In this document: positions 28,801-34,891 of the stretch, in pieces
How positions within the stretch are numbered: position 1 is the first letter of the stretch
How the letters are laid out: every line of letters begins with the position of its first letter
From: Gemmatimonadales bacterium
GTDB lineage: Bacteria > Gemmatimonadota > Gemmatimonadetes > Gemmatimonadales > JACORV01
Assembly (NCBI GenBank): GCA_030697825.1
Contig: JAUYOW010000329.1
Span: 1-53,453 of the forward strand
Length of the DNA stretch: 53,453 nucleotides
Direction: 5' to 3'
Program-made: the position numbers and the translations under genes
Notes under the pieces: model-generated
The model's input: the letters and a program-made list of their open reading frames with translations, nothing else
Databases searched by the model: none
What the model was told of the DNA's origin: nothing

Positions 28801-28970
28801 TAGCCCTCGAGAAAGCCACCGTCCTTTCGGTGGGCTCGGAGGAGTTCAGCGACCTGATGCACGACAACAACGCCATCATGCTCGGCCTGCTGCGCTACCT
28901 CGCGGGGCAGGTGCGCGAGCTCTCGAGCATGGCGCGTCAGACCGGTAAGGCCGCGACGACCATCTCGTGA
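25890..28970 (+). CDS. Nucleotide-transporter-like (Npt1/Npt2, ADP/ATP carrier-type) protein fused to HEAT repeats and a cNMP-binding domain
   Basis: 1026 residues from the ATG at 25890 (a TTG three codons upstream is possible). Residues about 20-430 hold about 12 hydrophobic segments with ADP/ATP-carrier-type features (FFVIGAASLVKPVRQAAFLD, SLDQSTRELLFLPV, EIKGRVKPFIDV). Residues about 440-800 are HEAT-like helical repeats (LAEDALRRMAEADGPLAATL, AVRKAACVAAGRLGKREFVP). Residues about 890-1000 are a cyclic-nucleotide-binding domain (VVAQGATVDQVYLVASGKLV, GDAVGALSVLDGKPSPFAA). Energy-parasite relatives exchange ATP/ADP, but in free-living bacteria the cargo is unknown. The cytoplasmic tail looks like a ligand-gated regulatory arm. 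It is coupled to the next gene by GTGA. Confidence 0.85.
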   Translation: MQTGRSWSLRRIVDIRSGEVTPVLAMAALYFFVIGAASLVKPVRQAAFLDAAGANAYPFVLLGTAVVVALLMGGYARLAEQVRVSRLLLGTYVFLALNLVGFWWLFRSPIAQATCVRTPDSACPLLSAPVLISAAFFIWAAIYSVLTVSQFWLLANLGYDARQAKRLFGFIGAGGIVGGIVGSWAASVLAKVPGIGRVNIVLLSAAALLLAAALAAWILARTPAALPAEERKKKGAAVVRAGAAALVRESPHLRAVAAILLVIIVVSAIADQQLNSAVEAYVPQGDARTAFFGQYFAVTNVISLFVQLFVTSFVLRRFGVGVALLLLPIAMLGTSVALLVAPSLLAAAVVRGADQSLRYSLDQSTRELLFLPVPAEIKGRVKPFIDVAVQRSGKGLSAILILVLLTWLKVPFQYLSVAAIFVIGIWLACVWIVKREYVAAIKRMISVRDVQVDELVVRALDADSRRELATAAVSGDPAAQRFALELLRVAGEAPEGETAAKLQYPSIVDVESRAEQVRAEIARGVTPAQAEAYLADPLPRVRAGAVAALSGSSDAGIRALAEDALRRMAEADGPLAATLRREAALVVASLPASDATTDVLRRLLSDDTPAVRKAACVAAGRLGKREFVPRLLAALLEPELRDDARDALHAVGGRAAGSIGDTLRDASEPREIRIQAARVLAGIPGALTAAVLVAALDDADAEIRYHALKSLNRLRRDHPDTVVDAAAAERALERELASLRTVAAAKIDLAPLITGDGPGLLAVAVAERRDDGIERVARALGLVYPLSDMVHAYRAVASGDASARTSGLELLENVLSATHRRVVIPALDVDALASVAREAPPWRADTWLVTCAAHAATRTPHGESAPPIGLPTLEAKMMSILDRAEFLRNVEFLSLVRTEYLAKIAAVMTERAVNAGDEVVAQGATVDQVYLVASGKLVARRDGQVLFMAGRGDAVGALSVLDGKPSPFAAVALEKATVLSVGSEEFSDLMHDNNAIMLGLLRYLAGQVRELSSMARQTGKAATTIS

Positions 28971-30244
28971 CCCGTCCGCTCGCCGGCTTAGCGCTCGCCG
29001 CCGCGCTCGCGGCATCCGCCCCGCCGCTCCGGGCCCAGGACAGCGCGCTGGTCGTTCTGGAGACCCACGGCAACGGCCTTTCACTGGCCAAAGCGATCAG
29101 CCTCCCCTTCGAGATCGCGTTGTTCCCGGTTGATCTCCTCGGCCACGGCGTCAACCAGGGTCTCAAGTGGGTCGAGGACCGCCGGGTGATCGCCAAGGTG
29201 GCGGTGACGATGGCGCGCATCGCGCCGTTCTCCGTGCGCGTCGGCGGTCTCGGAGAGCACTCGGGCTTGGGACCGGGACTCGCCGTGGCCTTCGGGGACG
29301 ACGGCGACAGGCGCTGGTCGGCGGGCGCCGCGGCCAACATCACGACACCGGGCTACCAGCTCCACACCGCCGTGCTGAGGTATCGCACCTCCCACGCGCT
29401 GGCGATGACCGCGTTCGCCGAATACAAGGTGGACACGCAGGACGAGTTCTACGGCACGGGCGCGACGTCCGCGGTGGGCGACCGATCCGACTACCGATAC
29501 CGCCGGGCTTCGGCCGGCGTCGGCGTCGAGTGGCGTCCGGCGGCGCGCGTCATGGTCGAGGCGCGCGCGGAATCCCGCCGCGAGGAAACGGAGGGGTCGG
29601 CGCGCAACTCACTCATTCTCGACCTCGAGGACCGGTTCGTAGACCGGTTTCCCGCCGGGTTCCTCGCCACATACCCGTCATTCCGACCCGCCGTGCGAGT
29701 GGGGTGGGACGGGACGCGCCGCACGGCGCGCGGGCCGCTCGGTGCGTTGGGGATGCTCACTTACGGCTACAATCGTGGGGCCCGCAATACCGACCCGAGC
29801 TTCCACGAGGTGGACGTCGAGGCGCGGGGCTACGTCCCGCTCGGCGGCCTGCGGCGAACGCTGGCGCTGCGGGCCCGCGTGGAACTGCGGCGCGCCGATC
29901 GCGGCGCGATTCCCTTCTACCGACTGGCGGCCGTCGGCGGCAGCCGGGACCTGCGCGCCTTCCGCGCCAACCGGTTCCGCGACACCGACGGCGTCCTGGT
30001 CACGGCGGAGTACCGCTACCGCGTCTGGCAGGACGACCGCGCCGGCAAAGGGCTCGACATGGTGCTCTTCGCCGATGACGGCGCCGTAGTGTCGGACATC
30101 TTCTTGGGGCTCGGGGCGAGCGACTTCCACGGCGGATACGGCGCCGGCATCCGCCTCACGGCGCGGGACGTGCTGGGCCGGATCGAGGTGGCGCACGGGC
30201 GCGAGGGGACCCGCATCCAGGTGCGCGCGGGGCCGCTGTTCTGA
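28967..30244 (+). CDS. BamA/TamA-family (surface antigen D15-like) outer-membrane barrel
   Basis: 425 residues, GTG start overlapping the transporter stop (GTGA). There is a signal peptide (LAASAPPLRAQ). Beta-strand-rich with barrel features: RYRTSHALAMTAFAEYK, YGTGATS, RRASAGVGVEWRP, AVGGSRDLRAFRANRFRD (a G-rich loop and RxFR-like motif as in the D15 L6 region), VLVTAEYRYRVW, and a terminal strand RIQVRAGPLF ending in Phe, typical of BAM substrates. There are no POTRA repeats, so it is a short barrel-only member. Function is unknown. It is operonic with the transporter upstream and the lipoprotein downstream (ATG overlap at 30244). Confidence 0.82.
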   Translation: MTRPLAGLALAAALAASAPPLRAQDSALVVLETHGNGLSLAKAISLPFEIALFPVDLLGHGVNQGLKWVEDRRVIAKVAVTMARIAPFSVRVGGLGEHSGLGPGLAVAFGDDGDRRWSAGAAANITTPGYQLHTAVLRYRTSHALAMTAFAEYKVDTQDEFYGTGATSAVGDRSDYRYRRASAGVGVEWRPAARVMVEARAESRREETEGSARNSLILDLEDRFVDRFPAGFLATYPSFRPAVRVGWDGTRRTARGPLGALGMLTYGYNRGARNTDPSFHEVDVEARGYVPLGGLRRTLALRARVELRRADRGAIPFYRLAAVGGSRDLRAFRANRFRDTDGVLVTAEYRYRVWQDDRAGKGLDMVLFADDGAVVSDIFLGLGASDFHGGYGAGIRLTARDVLGRIEVAHGREGTRIQVRAGPLF

Positions 30245-31923
30245 TGAGGCGTGGTCCGTTCGTCCTGGCGCTATGTCTTCTCGCCGCCGCCTGCTCGCGA
30301 GGCCCGCATCTGGTCCTGACCGCTCCGCCGCGAGCCTACGACGACACCACCCACATCCCAAGGCCGCCGTTCAAAACCTTCAGCGAATACGCCGACATGC
30401 TGGAGACCACGGTAGTCGAGCCCGCCGAGCGTTTCTTGAACCCGGCGCGGCGGGTTCGGCGCGCTGGCCACGCGCGCGAGGCGCGGAACTACGACGCCTG
30501 GGACGACGTGGTTAATTCGTCATGGTTCGAGCACCGCAACGGCCGCAGTCCGATGACGCCGGCCCAGGTCCGGCGCGGCCCCAACGAGGAGGCCGGTCCG
30601 TCCCCCACCGGGCCGCTGACGATCGTCGCGCCCAAGCGCACGGGCGTCACGCCCGGCTTGAGGGTCCTCGACACGAACGGCAACACGTATCTGCTCAAGT
30701 TCGATCCGGCGGACTCGCCGGAGTTGGCGAGCGCCGCCGAAGCGATCGCGACGAAGCTGGTGCATGCGGCAGGCTACAACGCTTCGCGCGCGTACATCTA
30801 CAGCTTCGATCCCGCACGCCTCGTCGTCGGTCCCCGGGCGCGTATGCGCAACCCCGACGGCAGCGAACGCCCGATGACGATGGCCGACGTGAATGCGGTC
30901 CTCGCGCGCGCGGCACGCCTGAGCGACGGCCGCATCCGCGCACTCGCGAGCTGGTGGATCCCGGACGCCGTGGGGCCCTTCAACTGGGAGGGGAGGCGCG
31001 AGGACGACCCCAACGACCGCATCCCACACCAGCACCGTCGTGAGCTGCGTGGGTTCTACGTCTTCGCGGCGTGGATCAACCACGTGGACTCGCGCCGCGG
31101 GAACACCTTCGACCAGTTCGTCGGCGACTCCACCGGCGGCTACATACGGCACATCATGCAGGACGTCAGCTCGACCCTCGGCTCCGGGTCGGATCGCATC
31201 CAGACCCCGTACGACGGCGCCGAGACCACGCTCGACTACCCGCACATCGCGGCGCGGGCGCTGTCCCTCGGCCTCTATCGCGTGCCGTGGGAGCGGCTCG
31301 ACACCGGGCGCGCCGACTCCGCGACCGGATACTTCTCCGTCCGCAACTTCGATCCCGGCGGCTGGATGCCGCTCCGCCCGAACGCGGCCTTCGAGGAGCG
31401 CACCGACCGCGACGGGTACTGGGGCGCGAAGATCGTGGCCTCGTTCAGCGATGAACAGCTGCGCGCCGCGGTGAGTGCCGGCGAGTACAGCAGGCCGGCG
31501 GCAGCCCAAGCGATCGTGCGCGCGCTGATCGAGCGTCGCGACGCGACGGTGCGCTACTGGTTCGTGCGGGTGACGCCGATCGAGCACCCGGTGGTGCGGT
31601 GCGACGGCGCGGATGTCTGGCTCACGTTCGAGGACTACGGAATCCGCCCTGCCGTGGCGGGCGCGGCGGAAACAGCCTACCGCGCCTATCTCGAGTACGC
31701 TTCCGCGGGCATCGGCGTCTCGACCTTGGCCCGGGCCGGCGAGACGCTCCGGTTCGCGGCGGGCCTGCCCCGCGGCGACTTCGCGCCGGACCGCGACCAG
31801 GACCGTATCGCCCGCATCACGGTTCGCGCCGAGCGGGACGGCCGGGCAGCCCCTGCGGCGACCGTCTATCTACTTTATGAGCCGGCGGTGCGTTGCTACC
31901 GGGTGGCCGGGCTGGCTCACTAG
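30244..31923 (+). CDS. Lipoprotein with protein-kinase-like catalytic motifs (unrecognised family)
   Basis: 559 residues, overlapping the barrel gene by 1 nt. The signal peptide ends in AAAC, with Cys17 the likely lipidation site. The middle has the layout of a kinase-like fold: a beta-strand lysine in NTYLLKFDP (Lys152), a helix with Glu161 and Glu166, WINHVDSRRGNTFD (Asp282, Asn287, like the HxDxxxxN catalytic loop), and HIMQDVSSTLGSGS (Asp307, like a DFG metal site). Such patterns occur in CotH-, HipA- and Fam20-like atypical kinases. I do not recognise a named family, and activity is conjecture. The C-terminal part (about 440-559) looks like a separate beta domain. It is the last gene of the transporter-barrel-lipoprotein set and borders the cassette-like island. 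Confidence 0.6.
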   Translation: MRRGPFVLALCLLAAACSRGPHLVLTAPPRAYDDTTHIPRPPFKTFSEYADMLETTVVEPAERFLNPARRVRRAGHAREARNYDAWDDVVNSSWFEHRNGRSPMTPAQVRRGPNEEAGPSPTGPLTIVAPKRTGVTPGLRVLDTNGNTYLLKFDPADSPELASAAEAIATKLVHAAGYNASRAYIYSFDPARLVVGPRARMRNPDGSERPMTMADVNAVLARAARLSDGRIRALASWWIPDAVGPFNWEGRREDDPNDRIPHQHRRELRGFYVFAAWINHVDSRRGNTFDQFVGDSTGGYIRHIMQDVSSTLGSGSDRIQTPYDGAETTLDYPHIAARALSLGLYRVPWERLDTGRADSATGYFSVRNFDPGGWMPLRPNAAFEERTDRDGYWGAKIVASFSDEQLRAAVSAGEYSRPAAAQAIVRALIERRDATVRYWFVRVTPIEHPVVRCDGADVWLTFEDYGIRPAVAGAAETAYRAYLEYASAGIGVSTLARAGETLRFAAGLPRGDFAPDRDQDRIARITVRAERDGRAAPAATVYLLYEPAVRCYRVAGLAH

Positions 31924-32062
31924 AGGGGTGAGGGCCTGCCACCGGGCGGCCCCAAGGTGCGGCATGGAGGTCGGCGGCGCTGGGGTAGTGACTAGCGGGA
32001 TCCGCACCGCGGCTGCGAGGTTATCCTGGCGAGTCGGGGTGCTTGTGATCGCGTATTTCGCA

Positions 32063-32093
32063 GGCTAACTCGGCGCTGGGGCCGAGTTATGCC
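32063..32093 (+). terminator. Strong hairpin, possible terminator at left edge of cassette island
   Basis: GGC-TAACTCGGC pairs with GCCGAGTTA-T-GCC (32063-32074 with 32081-32093), 12 bp with one bulge and a 6-nt loop. It begins with GGCTAAC and ends with GTTATGCC, words like integron core sites, but is far too short for a normal attC. There is no T-tract. It may be a terminator of the lipoprotein gene or a collapsed recombination site. The 139 bp before it (31924-32062) hold nothing I can name. Confidence 0.45.
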
Positions 32094-32166
32094 GCGTATC
32101 TCGCAGTGTAAGTCCGATTGACAAACACTGCGGGGATGGGCGCCCAATGCTTGTAAACACCCATAC

Positions 32167-32173
32167 GTTAGGC
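32167..32173 (+). repeat. Core-site-like GTTAGGC before first cassette ORF
   Basis: GTTAGGC matches the integron insertion core GTTRRRY and lies 8 nt before the ATG of the next ORF. The upstream arm that should pair with it is not clear; GGCTAAC at 32063-32069 is the only candidate. Confidence 0.4.
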
Positions 32174-32181
32174 TGCAACCG

Positions 32182-32706
32182 ATGCTTGCTCGGTCAGCGA
32201 TCTGTGCTCTCGCGGCGACACTCGCCCTGCTGTGCGACCCAGCCTCTGTGGCTGCGCAACGGCACGCCGCGTATCTCGTGCCGGTGCGCGACTCGACTCG
32301 TGCCGCCCAGCAAGTGTACCGGCCCACCTACTGGGCGGAGGGCGCGACGGTCGGGGCGGCGATCGTCGGCACCACTGGCGCGTGGATCGCATACGGGTTC
32401 CGGTGCGAGTTCTCCGAGATTCCGTCGGACTGTGCGGTGGGCCCGATTCTCGCGACCGGTGTGCTTGGGGCCCTGCTTGGCGGTACCGTAGGCGGTCTGA
32501 TCGGCGGTGCCTTTCCAGCCGCGAAGACCCGTCCGCTTCAAGGGCACCCGGTCCGATCGACGGCGATCGGGACTGCCGCAGGCGCTCTCTGGAGCTTTGG
32601 GCTCTTCTGGCAGTTTTGCCTGAACGGCTGTCGTTCCGACGAGGTCGCGTTCGGACTTTCGACCGCCGCTGTCGGCGCGCTCGCCGGCCTGCTCGTGGGT
32701 CGCTAA
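32182..32706 (+). CDS. Small exported glycine-zipper membrane protein (cassette ORF 1)
   Basis: 174 residues. There is an N-terminal signal peptide (ICALAATLALLCDPASVAAQ), then Gly/Ala-rich hydrophobic segments (GATVGAAIVGTTGAWIAYGF, GVLGALLGGTVGGLIGGAF, AIGTAAGALWSFGLFWQFC, STAAVGALAGLLVG) with GxxxG-type zipper spacing, and Cys residues that could pair in the periplasm. No family recognised. It starts 8 nt after GTTAGGC and stops 17 nt before GCCTAAC, as a cassette gene would. No Shine-Dalgarno. Exported small membrane proteins are common among cassette genes of unknown function; the role here is unknown. Confidence 0.7.
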   Translation: MLARSAICALAATLALLCDPASVAAQRHAAYLVPVRDSTRAAQQVYRPTYWAEGATVGAAIVGTTGAWIAYGFRCEFSEIPSDCAVGPILATGVLGALLGGTVGGLIGGAFPAAKTRPLQGHPVRSTAIGTAAGALWSFGLFWQFCLNGCRSDEVAFGLSTAAVGALAGLLVGR

Positions 32707-32723
32707 CCCTGGCAGCCGTTGCA

Positions 32724-32824
32724 GCCTAACTTGGTGAAGCTGCCGGTCTGCGCGCTGTACATTCAGCCGTATCCGCTGTCGCGGGCCGCGCGCGCGGCCC
32801 GCAGCTATGCACTAGTCGTTAGCA
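32724..32824 (+). repeat. attC-like site 1 (GCCTAAC ... GTTAGCA)
   Basis: 101 bp from GCCTAAC (32724-32730) to GTTAGCA (32818-32824). The inner arms GAAGCTGC and GCAGCTATGC pair through AGCTGC/GCAGCT, with unpaired bases as in attC L boxes. A perfect 20-nt palindrome (32782-32801) lies inside. The last 25 bp match those of the site ending at 33674. Confidence 0.5.
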
Positions 32825-32917
32825 TCGGCAGCACAGAACACGCTCCACCGGGAGGAGCTGCCGCCTAACAGTGGCTCATCTTTGATGTCGCCGTTGGCAT
32901 TCGGAAGTGACGCGGCT
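32825..32917. other. Gene-less spacer with an extra GCCTAAC word
   Basis: This 93-bp stretch between two attC-like sites has no credible ORF. It carries a 7-bp inverted repeat (CGGCAGC / GCTGCCG) and GCCTAAC at 32863-32869, plus GTTGGCAT at 32893-32900. It could be the remains of an emptied or decayed cassette. Confidence 0.35.
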
Positions 32918-33015
32918 GCCTAACGGGATGAAGCCGCCAGCGCGGCCCACCGGCGCGGCGCGGCGTTTGCTGTCGGCATGGCCTCGCCTCGCAGCTTACG
33001 CGCCGCCCGTTAGGC
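32918..33015 (+). repeat. attC-like site 2, best formed (GCCTAACGGG ... CCCGTTAGGC)
   Basis: 98 bp. The outer arms are a perfect 10-bp inverted repeat (32918-32927 with 33006-33015) containing both core words. Inner arms GATGAAGC and GCTTACGC pair through AAGC/GCTT, the usual L-box words. The centre is GC-rich and only loosely paired, as in attC. Confidence 0.6.
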
Positions 33016-33089
33016 GCCCTTATGCGATGTAGGACATGCGCCCCACGCGTCCCTGCGCCGGATCGCCGGCAATTGCACAAGGAGGAGCA

Positions 33090-33398
33090 GTGGCTAAAGC
33101 GACACAGAACCTGATCATCGGAGTTGGTGGCCACGCCGTAGCAATCGACCACGCGACAGGAGCCGAGCTTTGGCGGACCAAGCTGAAGTCGAACAGCTAC
33201 GTCACCACGGTCTGGTCGTCCGCCGGGCGCGTCTATGCCGGGGCGGCGGGAGAGCTCTTCTGCCTCGACGCTCATACCGGCGCAGTCCTGTGGCACAATC
33301 GCTTGAAGGGTCTAGGGACGGGTATCGTTGCCTTCAGCACCAGCAGCGACATCGTGTCCGGCGCCGCGGCGGCGGCGGCAGTTGCCGCTACCGGTTGA
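33090..33398 (+). CDS. Single-unit PQQ/BamB-like beta-propeller-repeat protein (cassette ORF 2)
   Basis: 102 residues from a GTG at 33090 with AAGGAGG upstream; an ATG at 33036 in frame is less likely. Repeats of the PQQ/quinoprotein-like blade are visible: VGGHAVAIDHATGAELWRTK, VYAGAAGELFCLDAHTGAVL and WHNRL. Only one and a half to two blades are present, whereas a full propeller has six to eight, so it may self-assemble or cap another protein. There is no signal peptide. It sits between GTTAGGC (33009) and GCCTAAC (33432), the position of a cassette gene. The C-terminus ends in an Ala-rich tail. Confidence 0.7.
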   Translation: MAKATQNLIIGVGGHAVAIDHATGAELWRTKLKSNSYVTTVWSSAGRVYAGAAGELFCLDAHTGAVLWHNRLKGLGTGIVAFSTSSDIVSGAAAAAAVAATG

Positions 33399-33431
33399 CG
33401 CGCGCCGTCGCGCCCGTCAGACCGGCAGGGC

Positions 33432-33559
33432 GCCTAACCAGCGCTGAGCCCGTGTGAAAACTCGCACCGGTGATGGCCTCTGAGAATTCCGACGCTCACA
33501 TCTCGCTCAGGAGCCAGGATCTCGACCCAGTCAGAAGTCGGAAGACCCTCTCGTTATGC
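33432..33559 (+). repeat. attC-like site 3, degenerate (GCCTAAC ... GTTATGC)
   Basis: GCCTAAC (33432-33438) lies 33 nt after the stop of cassette ORF 2; GTTATGC (33553-33559) is an imperfect core. Inside, GCTGAGC pairs loosely with GCTCAG near 33505. A second pairing links CCGTGTGAAAACTC (33450-33463) with GAGTTGTCACACCGG, which runs to 33582 beyond the core. Confidence 0.35.
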
Positions 33560-33580
33560 ACATCCGAGAGTTGTCACACC

Positions 33581-33674
33581 GGCTCCGCGTGAAGCTGACG
33601 AGCCGCGGCCCGCCGTCAACGCGGTGGCTCGAGTGCTCGGCGGCCGCGCCGCAGCTATGCGCGAGTCGTTAGCC
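33581..33674 (+). repeat. attC-like site 4 (GGCTC... ... GTTAGCC)
   Basis: 94 bp. The 3' half GCAGCTATGC then AGTCGTTAGC repeats that of site 1 with the same spacing. The 5' side has GTGAAGCTGACG as the matching inner arm, but its outer arm (GGCTCCGCG) looks like GGCTAACGACTCGCG with a small deletion. Confidence 0.45.
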
Positions 33675-33726
33675 GCCACAGGGTCCCAACTGGCGCATAC
33701 GGGCGGCATCGGGGTAGAATGCACCT

Positions 33727-33813
33727 ATGACCAAGGCCCTGCAGAAGGTTCTCGACGTTGTCTCGCGCCTGCCGGATCAGGACCAGGACGCGCTGGCCGC
33801 GGCAAGTTGCTGA
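33727..33813 (+). pseudogene. Truncated antitoxin-like ORF start (28 codons)
   Basis: The ATG at 33727 opens MTKALQKVLDVVSRLPDQDQ, which resembles the short helical start of small antitoxin-like proteins with LPxxxQDALAA. It stops at a TGA at 33811-33813 after DALAAASC, where the family would continue with a longer helix. The break coincides with the start of DinB-like sequence in another frame, so it is a fusion or deletion junction. A TAGAAT box (33715-33720) 6 nt upstream could give a leaderless transcript. Confidence 0.4.
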
Positions 33814-34069
33814 CGCGCAGCGGACCCTTGTCGGGTTGTTGAGCGCCGCGGACTTGGAGCGGGCAATCACGTACGACAACCCACCCGGAGTTCGTTGGAG
33901 GTATTCGCTTGGGCAGGTGATGCAGCACGTCGTCAATCACTCTACCTACCATCGTGGCCAAACCACCAGCTTGCTGCGCCCGCCAGGCTTCCCAGCGGTG
34001 CCGACGGATTTCCTGGTCTATTTTGACGAGGTGACCGCCGCGGCCCGCGTGGTGGACGCTACGCACTAG
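33803..34069 (+). pseudogene. C-terminal fragment of a DinB-family protein
   Basis: About 88 codons with TLVGLLSAADLERAITYDNP, YSLGQVMQHVVNHSTYHRGQ (the HxxxHR metal-binding pattern) and a closing TDFLVYFDEVTAA. These are the C-terminal helices of DinB-like four-helix metalloproteins (usually about 150-160 residues). The N-terminal half, including the first metal His, is absent, replaced by the antitoxin-like start in a different frame. No convincing start codon of its own. It ends 2 nt before the next ATG. Confidence 0.65.
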
Positions 34070-34071
34070 AC

Positions 34072-34815
34072 ATGCGCCTCTCCGAACATCAGACGCACTC
34101 GGGCCGGTTCCTCTTCAGGTGGAGGAGCTACCTGCCGCTCGCGCTCCTGCCGGTCTTCGCCCTCAGCCTCGCCGACTACCGCTATCCGCTCGGCTCGCCC
34201 AAGCTGGGACTGGCGTGGGAGATCGTCTGCCTCGCGGTCGCTCTGGTGGGACTCGCGATCCGCGTGGCCGTAGTGGGGACCGTCCCGGCGGGGACTTCCG
34301 GCCGCAACATGAGCGCGCAGCAGGCGGAGGCGCTCAACACGACCGGCATCTACTCCGTCGTGCGCCATCCCCTCTACCTGGCCAACTACCTGATCTTCCT
34401 CGGCCTCGCCCTCCTGCCGTTCACCTGGTATCTCCCGGTCATCGTCACGCTCTCCACGGCCCTCTACTACGAGCGGATCATCCTCGTGGAGGAGGAGTTC
34501 CTCGACCAGCGCTACGGCGAGGCGTTCCGTTCGTGGGCCGCCCGCACGCCCGCGGTCATCCCGCGGTCGAAGGGCTGGGTCACCTCGTCGCTGCCCTTCT
34601 CGTGGCGCATCGCGCTCAAGGGAGAGATATACGCCGCGTTCGCGATCGTGGCGGGAGTCTTCGCGATCGACTTGGTCGAGCGTTCCCTGGTCGAGCGCGA
34701 GCTCCGAATGGACCCCGTCTGGACGGCACTATTCGCCGCGGGAGCGGTGGCCTTCTACGTGGTGCGGGGGCTCAAGAAGAAGACGTCGCTGCTGACCGTG
34801 GAGGGGAGGCCATGA
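34072..34815 (+). CDS. Membrane methyltransferase of the isoprenylcysteine/phospholipid methyltransferase type
   Basis: 247 residues, ATG at 34072. Several hydrophobic segments (YLPLALLPVFALSLADYRY, IVCLAVALVGLAIRVAVVG, LIFLGLALLPFTWYLPVIVT). The catalytic signature YSVVRHPLYLANYL and later YYERIILVEEEFLDQRYGEA contain the RHPxY and EExxL motifs of ICMT/PEMT-like enzymes, which use S-adenosylmethionine at the membrane face. An extra C-terminal pair of hydrophobic segments is present. The acceptor is unknown. It follows the DinB fragment by 2 nt and converges with the DUF2520 gene; the 76-bp gap between them holds no clear gene. Confidence 0.85.
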   Translation: MRLSEHQTHSGRFLFRWRSYLPLALLPVFALSLADYRYPLGSPKLGLAWEIVCLAVALVGLAIRVAVVGTVPAGTSGRNMSAQQAEALNTTGIYSVVRHPLYLANYLIFLGLALLPFTWYLPVIVTLSTALYYERIILVEEEFLDQRYGEAFRSWAARTPAVIPRSKGWVTSSLPFSWRIALKGEIYAAFAIVAGVFAIDLVERSLVERELRMDPVWTALFAAGAVAFYVVRGLKKKTSLLTVEGRP

Positions 34816-34891
34816 GCCGGCGACGCGGGCACGACGCTCGGCGAAGCGACGGACTACCTGGCCGAGGCCGCGTAGCCAGCGAGGGCGCGGC

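Larger units (their letters stand above)
32063..34069 (+). mobile_element. Integron-cassette-like cluster without integrase (CALIN-like), partly decayed
   Basis: Small ORFs all read on the + strand. Each begins a short way after GTTAGGC or GTTAGCC, and the two intact ones end 17-33 nt before GCCTAAC, the order expected of gene cassettes (core site, gene, attC). The spacers between the words are about 95-130 bp imperfect palindromes. Two of them share nearly identical 3' halves. No tyrosine recombinase (IntI) is in the window. The right end holds a frameshifted antitoxin-like start joined to a DinB tail. A caution is that GCCTAAC-type words also occur as a simple heptamer repeat at 2041-2080. 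Confidence 0.5.

Noticed and set aside
26811-29084. Long minus-strand open frame opposite the transporter fusion
   Set aside because: Composition (Arg/Gly/His-rich, no domain pattern) is that of an antisense shadow; the plus-strand gene is well supported.
32063-32093. Stand-alone attC site
   Set aside because: Only 31 bp, with no L boxes; known attC sites are longer. Kept as a possible terminator or collapsed site.
34811-34877. Possible gene remnant ending DAGTTLGEATDYLAEAA between the methyltransferase and DUF2520 genes
   Set aside because: A short open stretch in one frame, with no recognisable family and no start; too weak to annotate.
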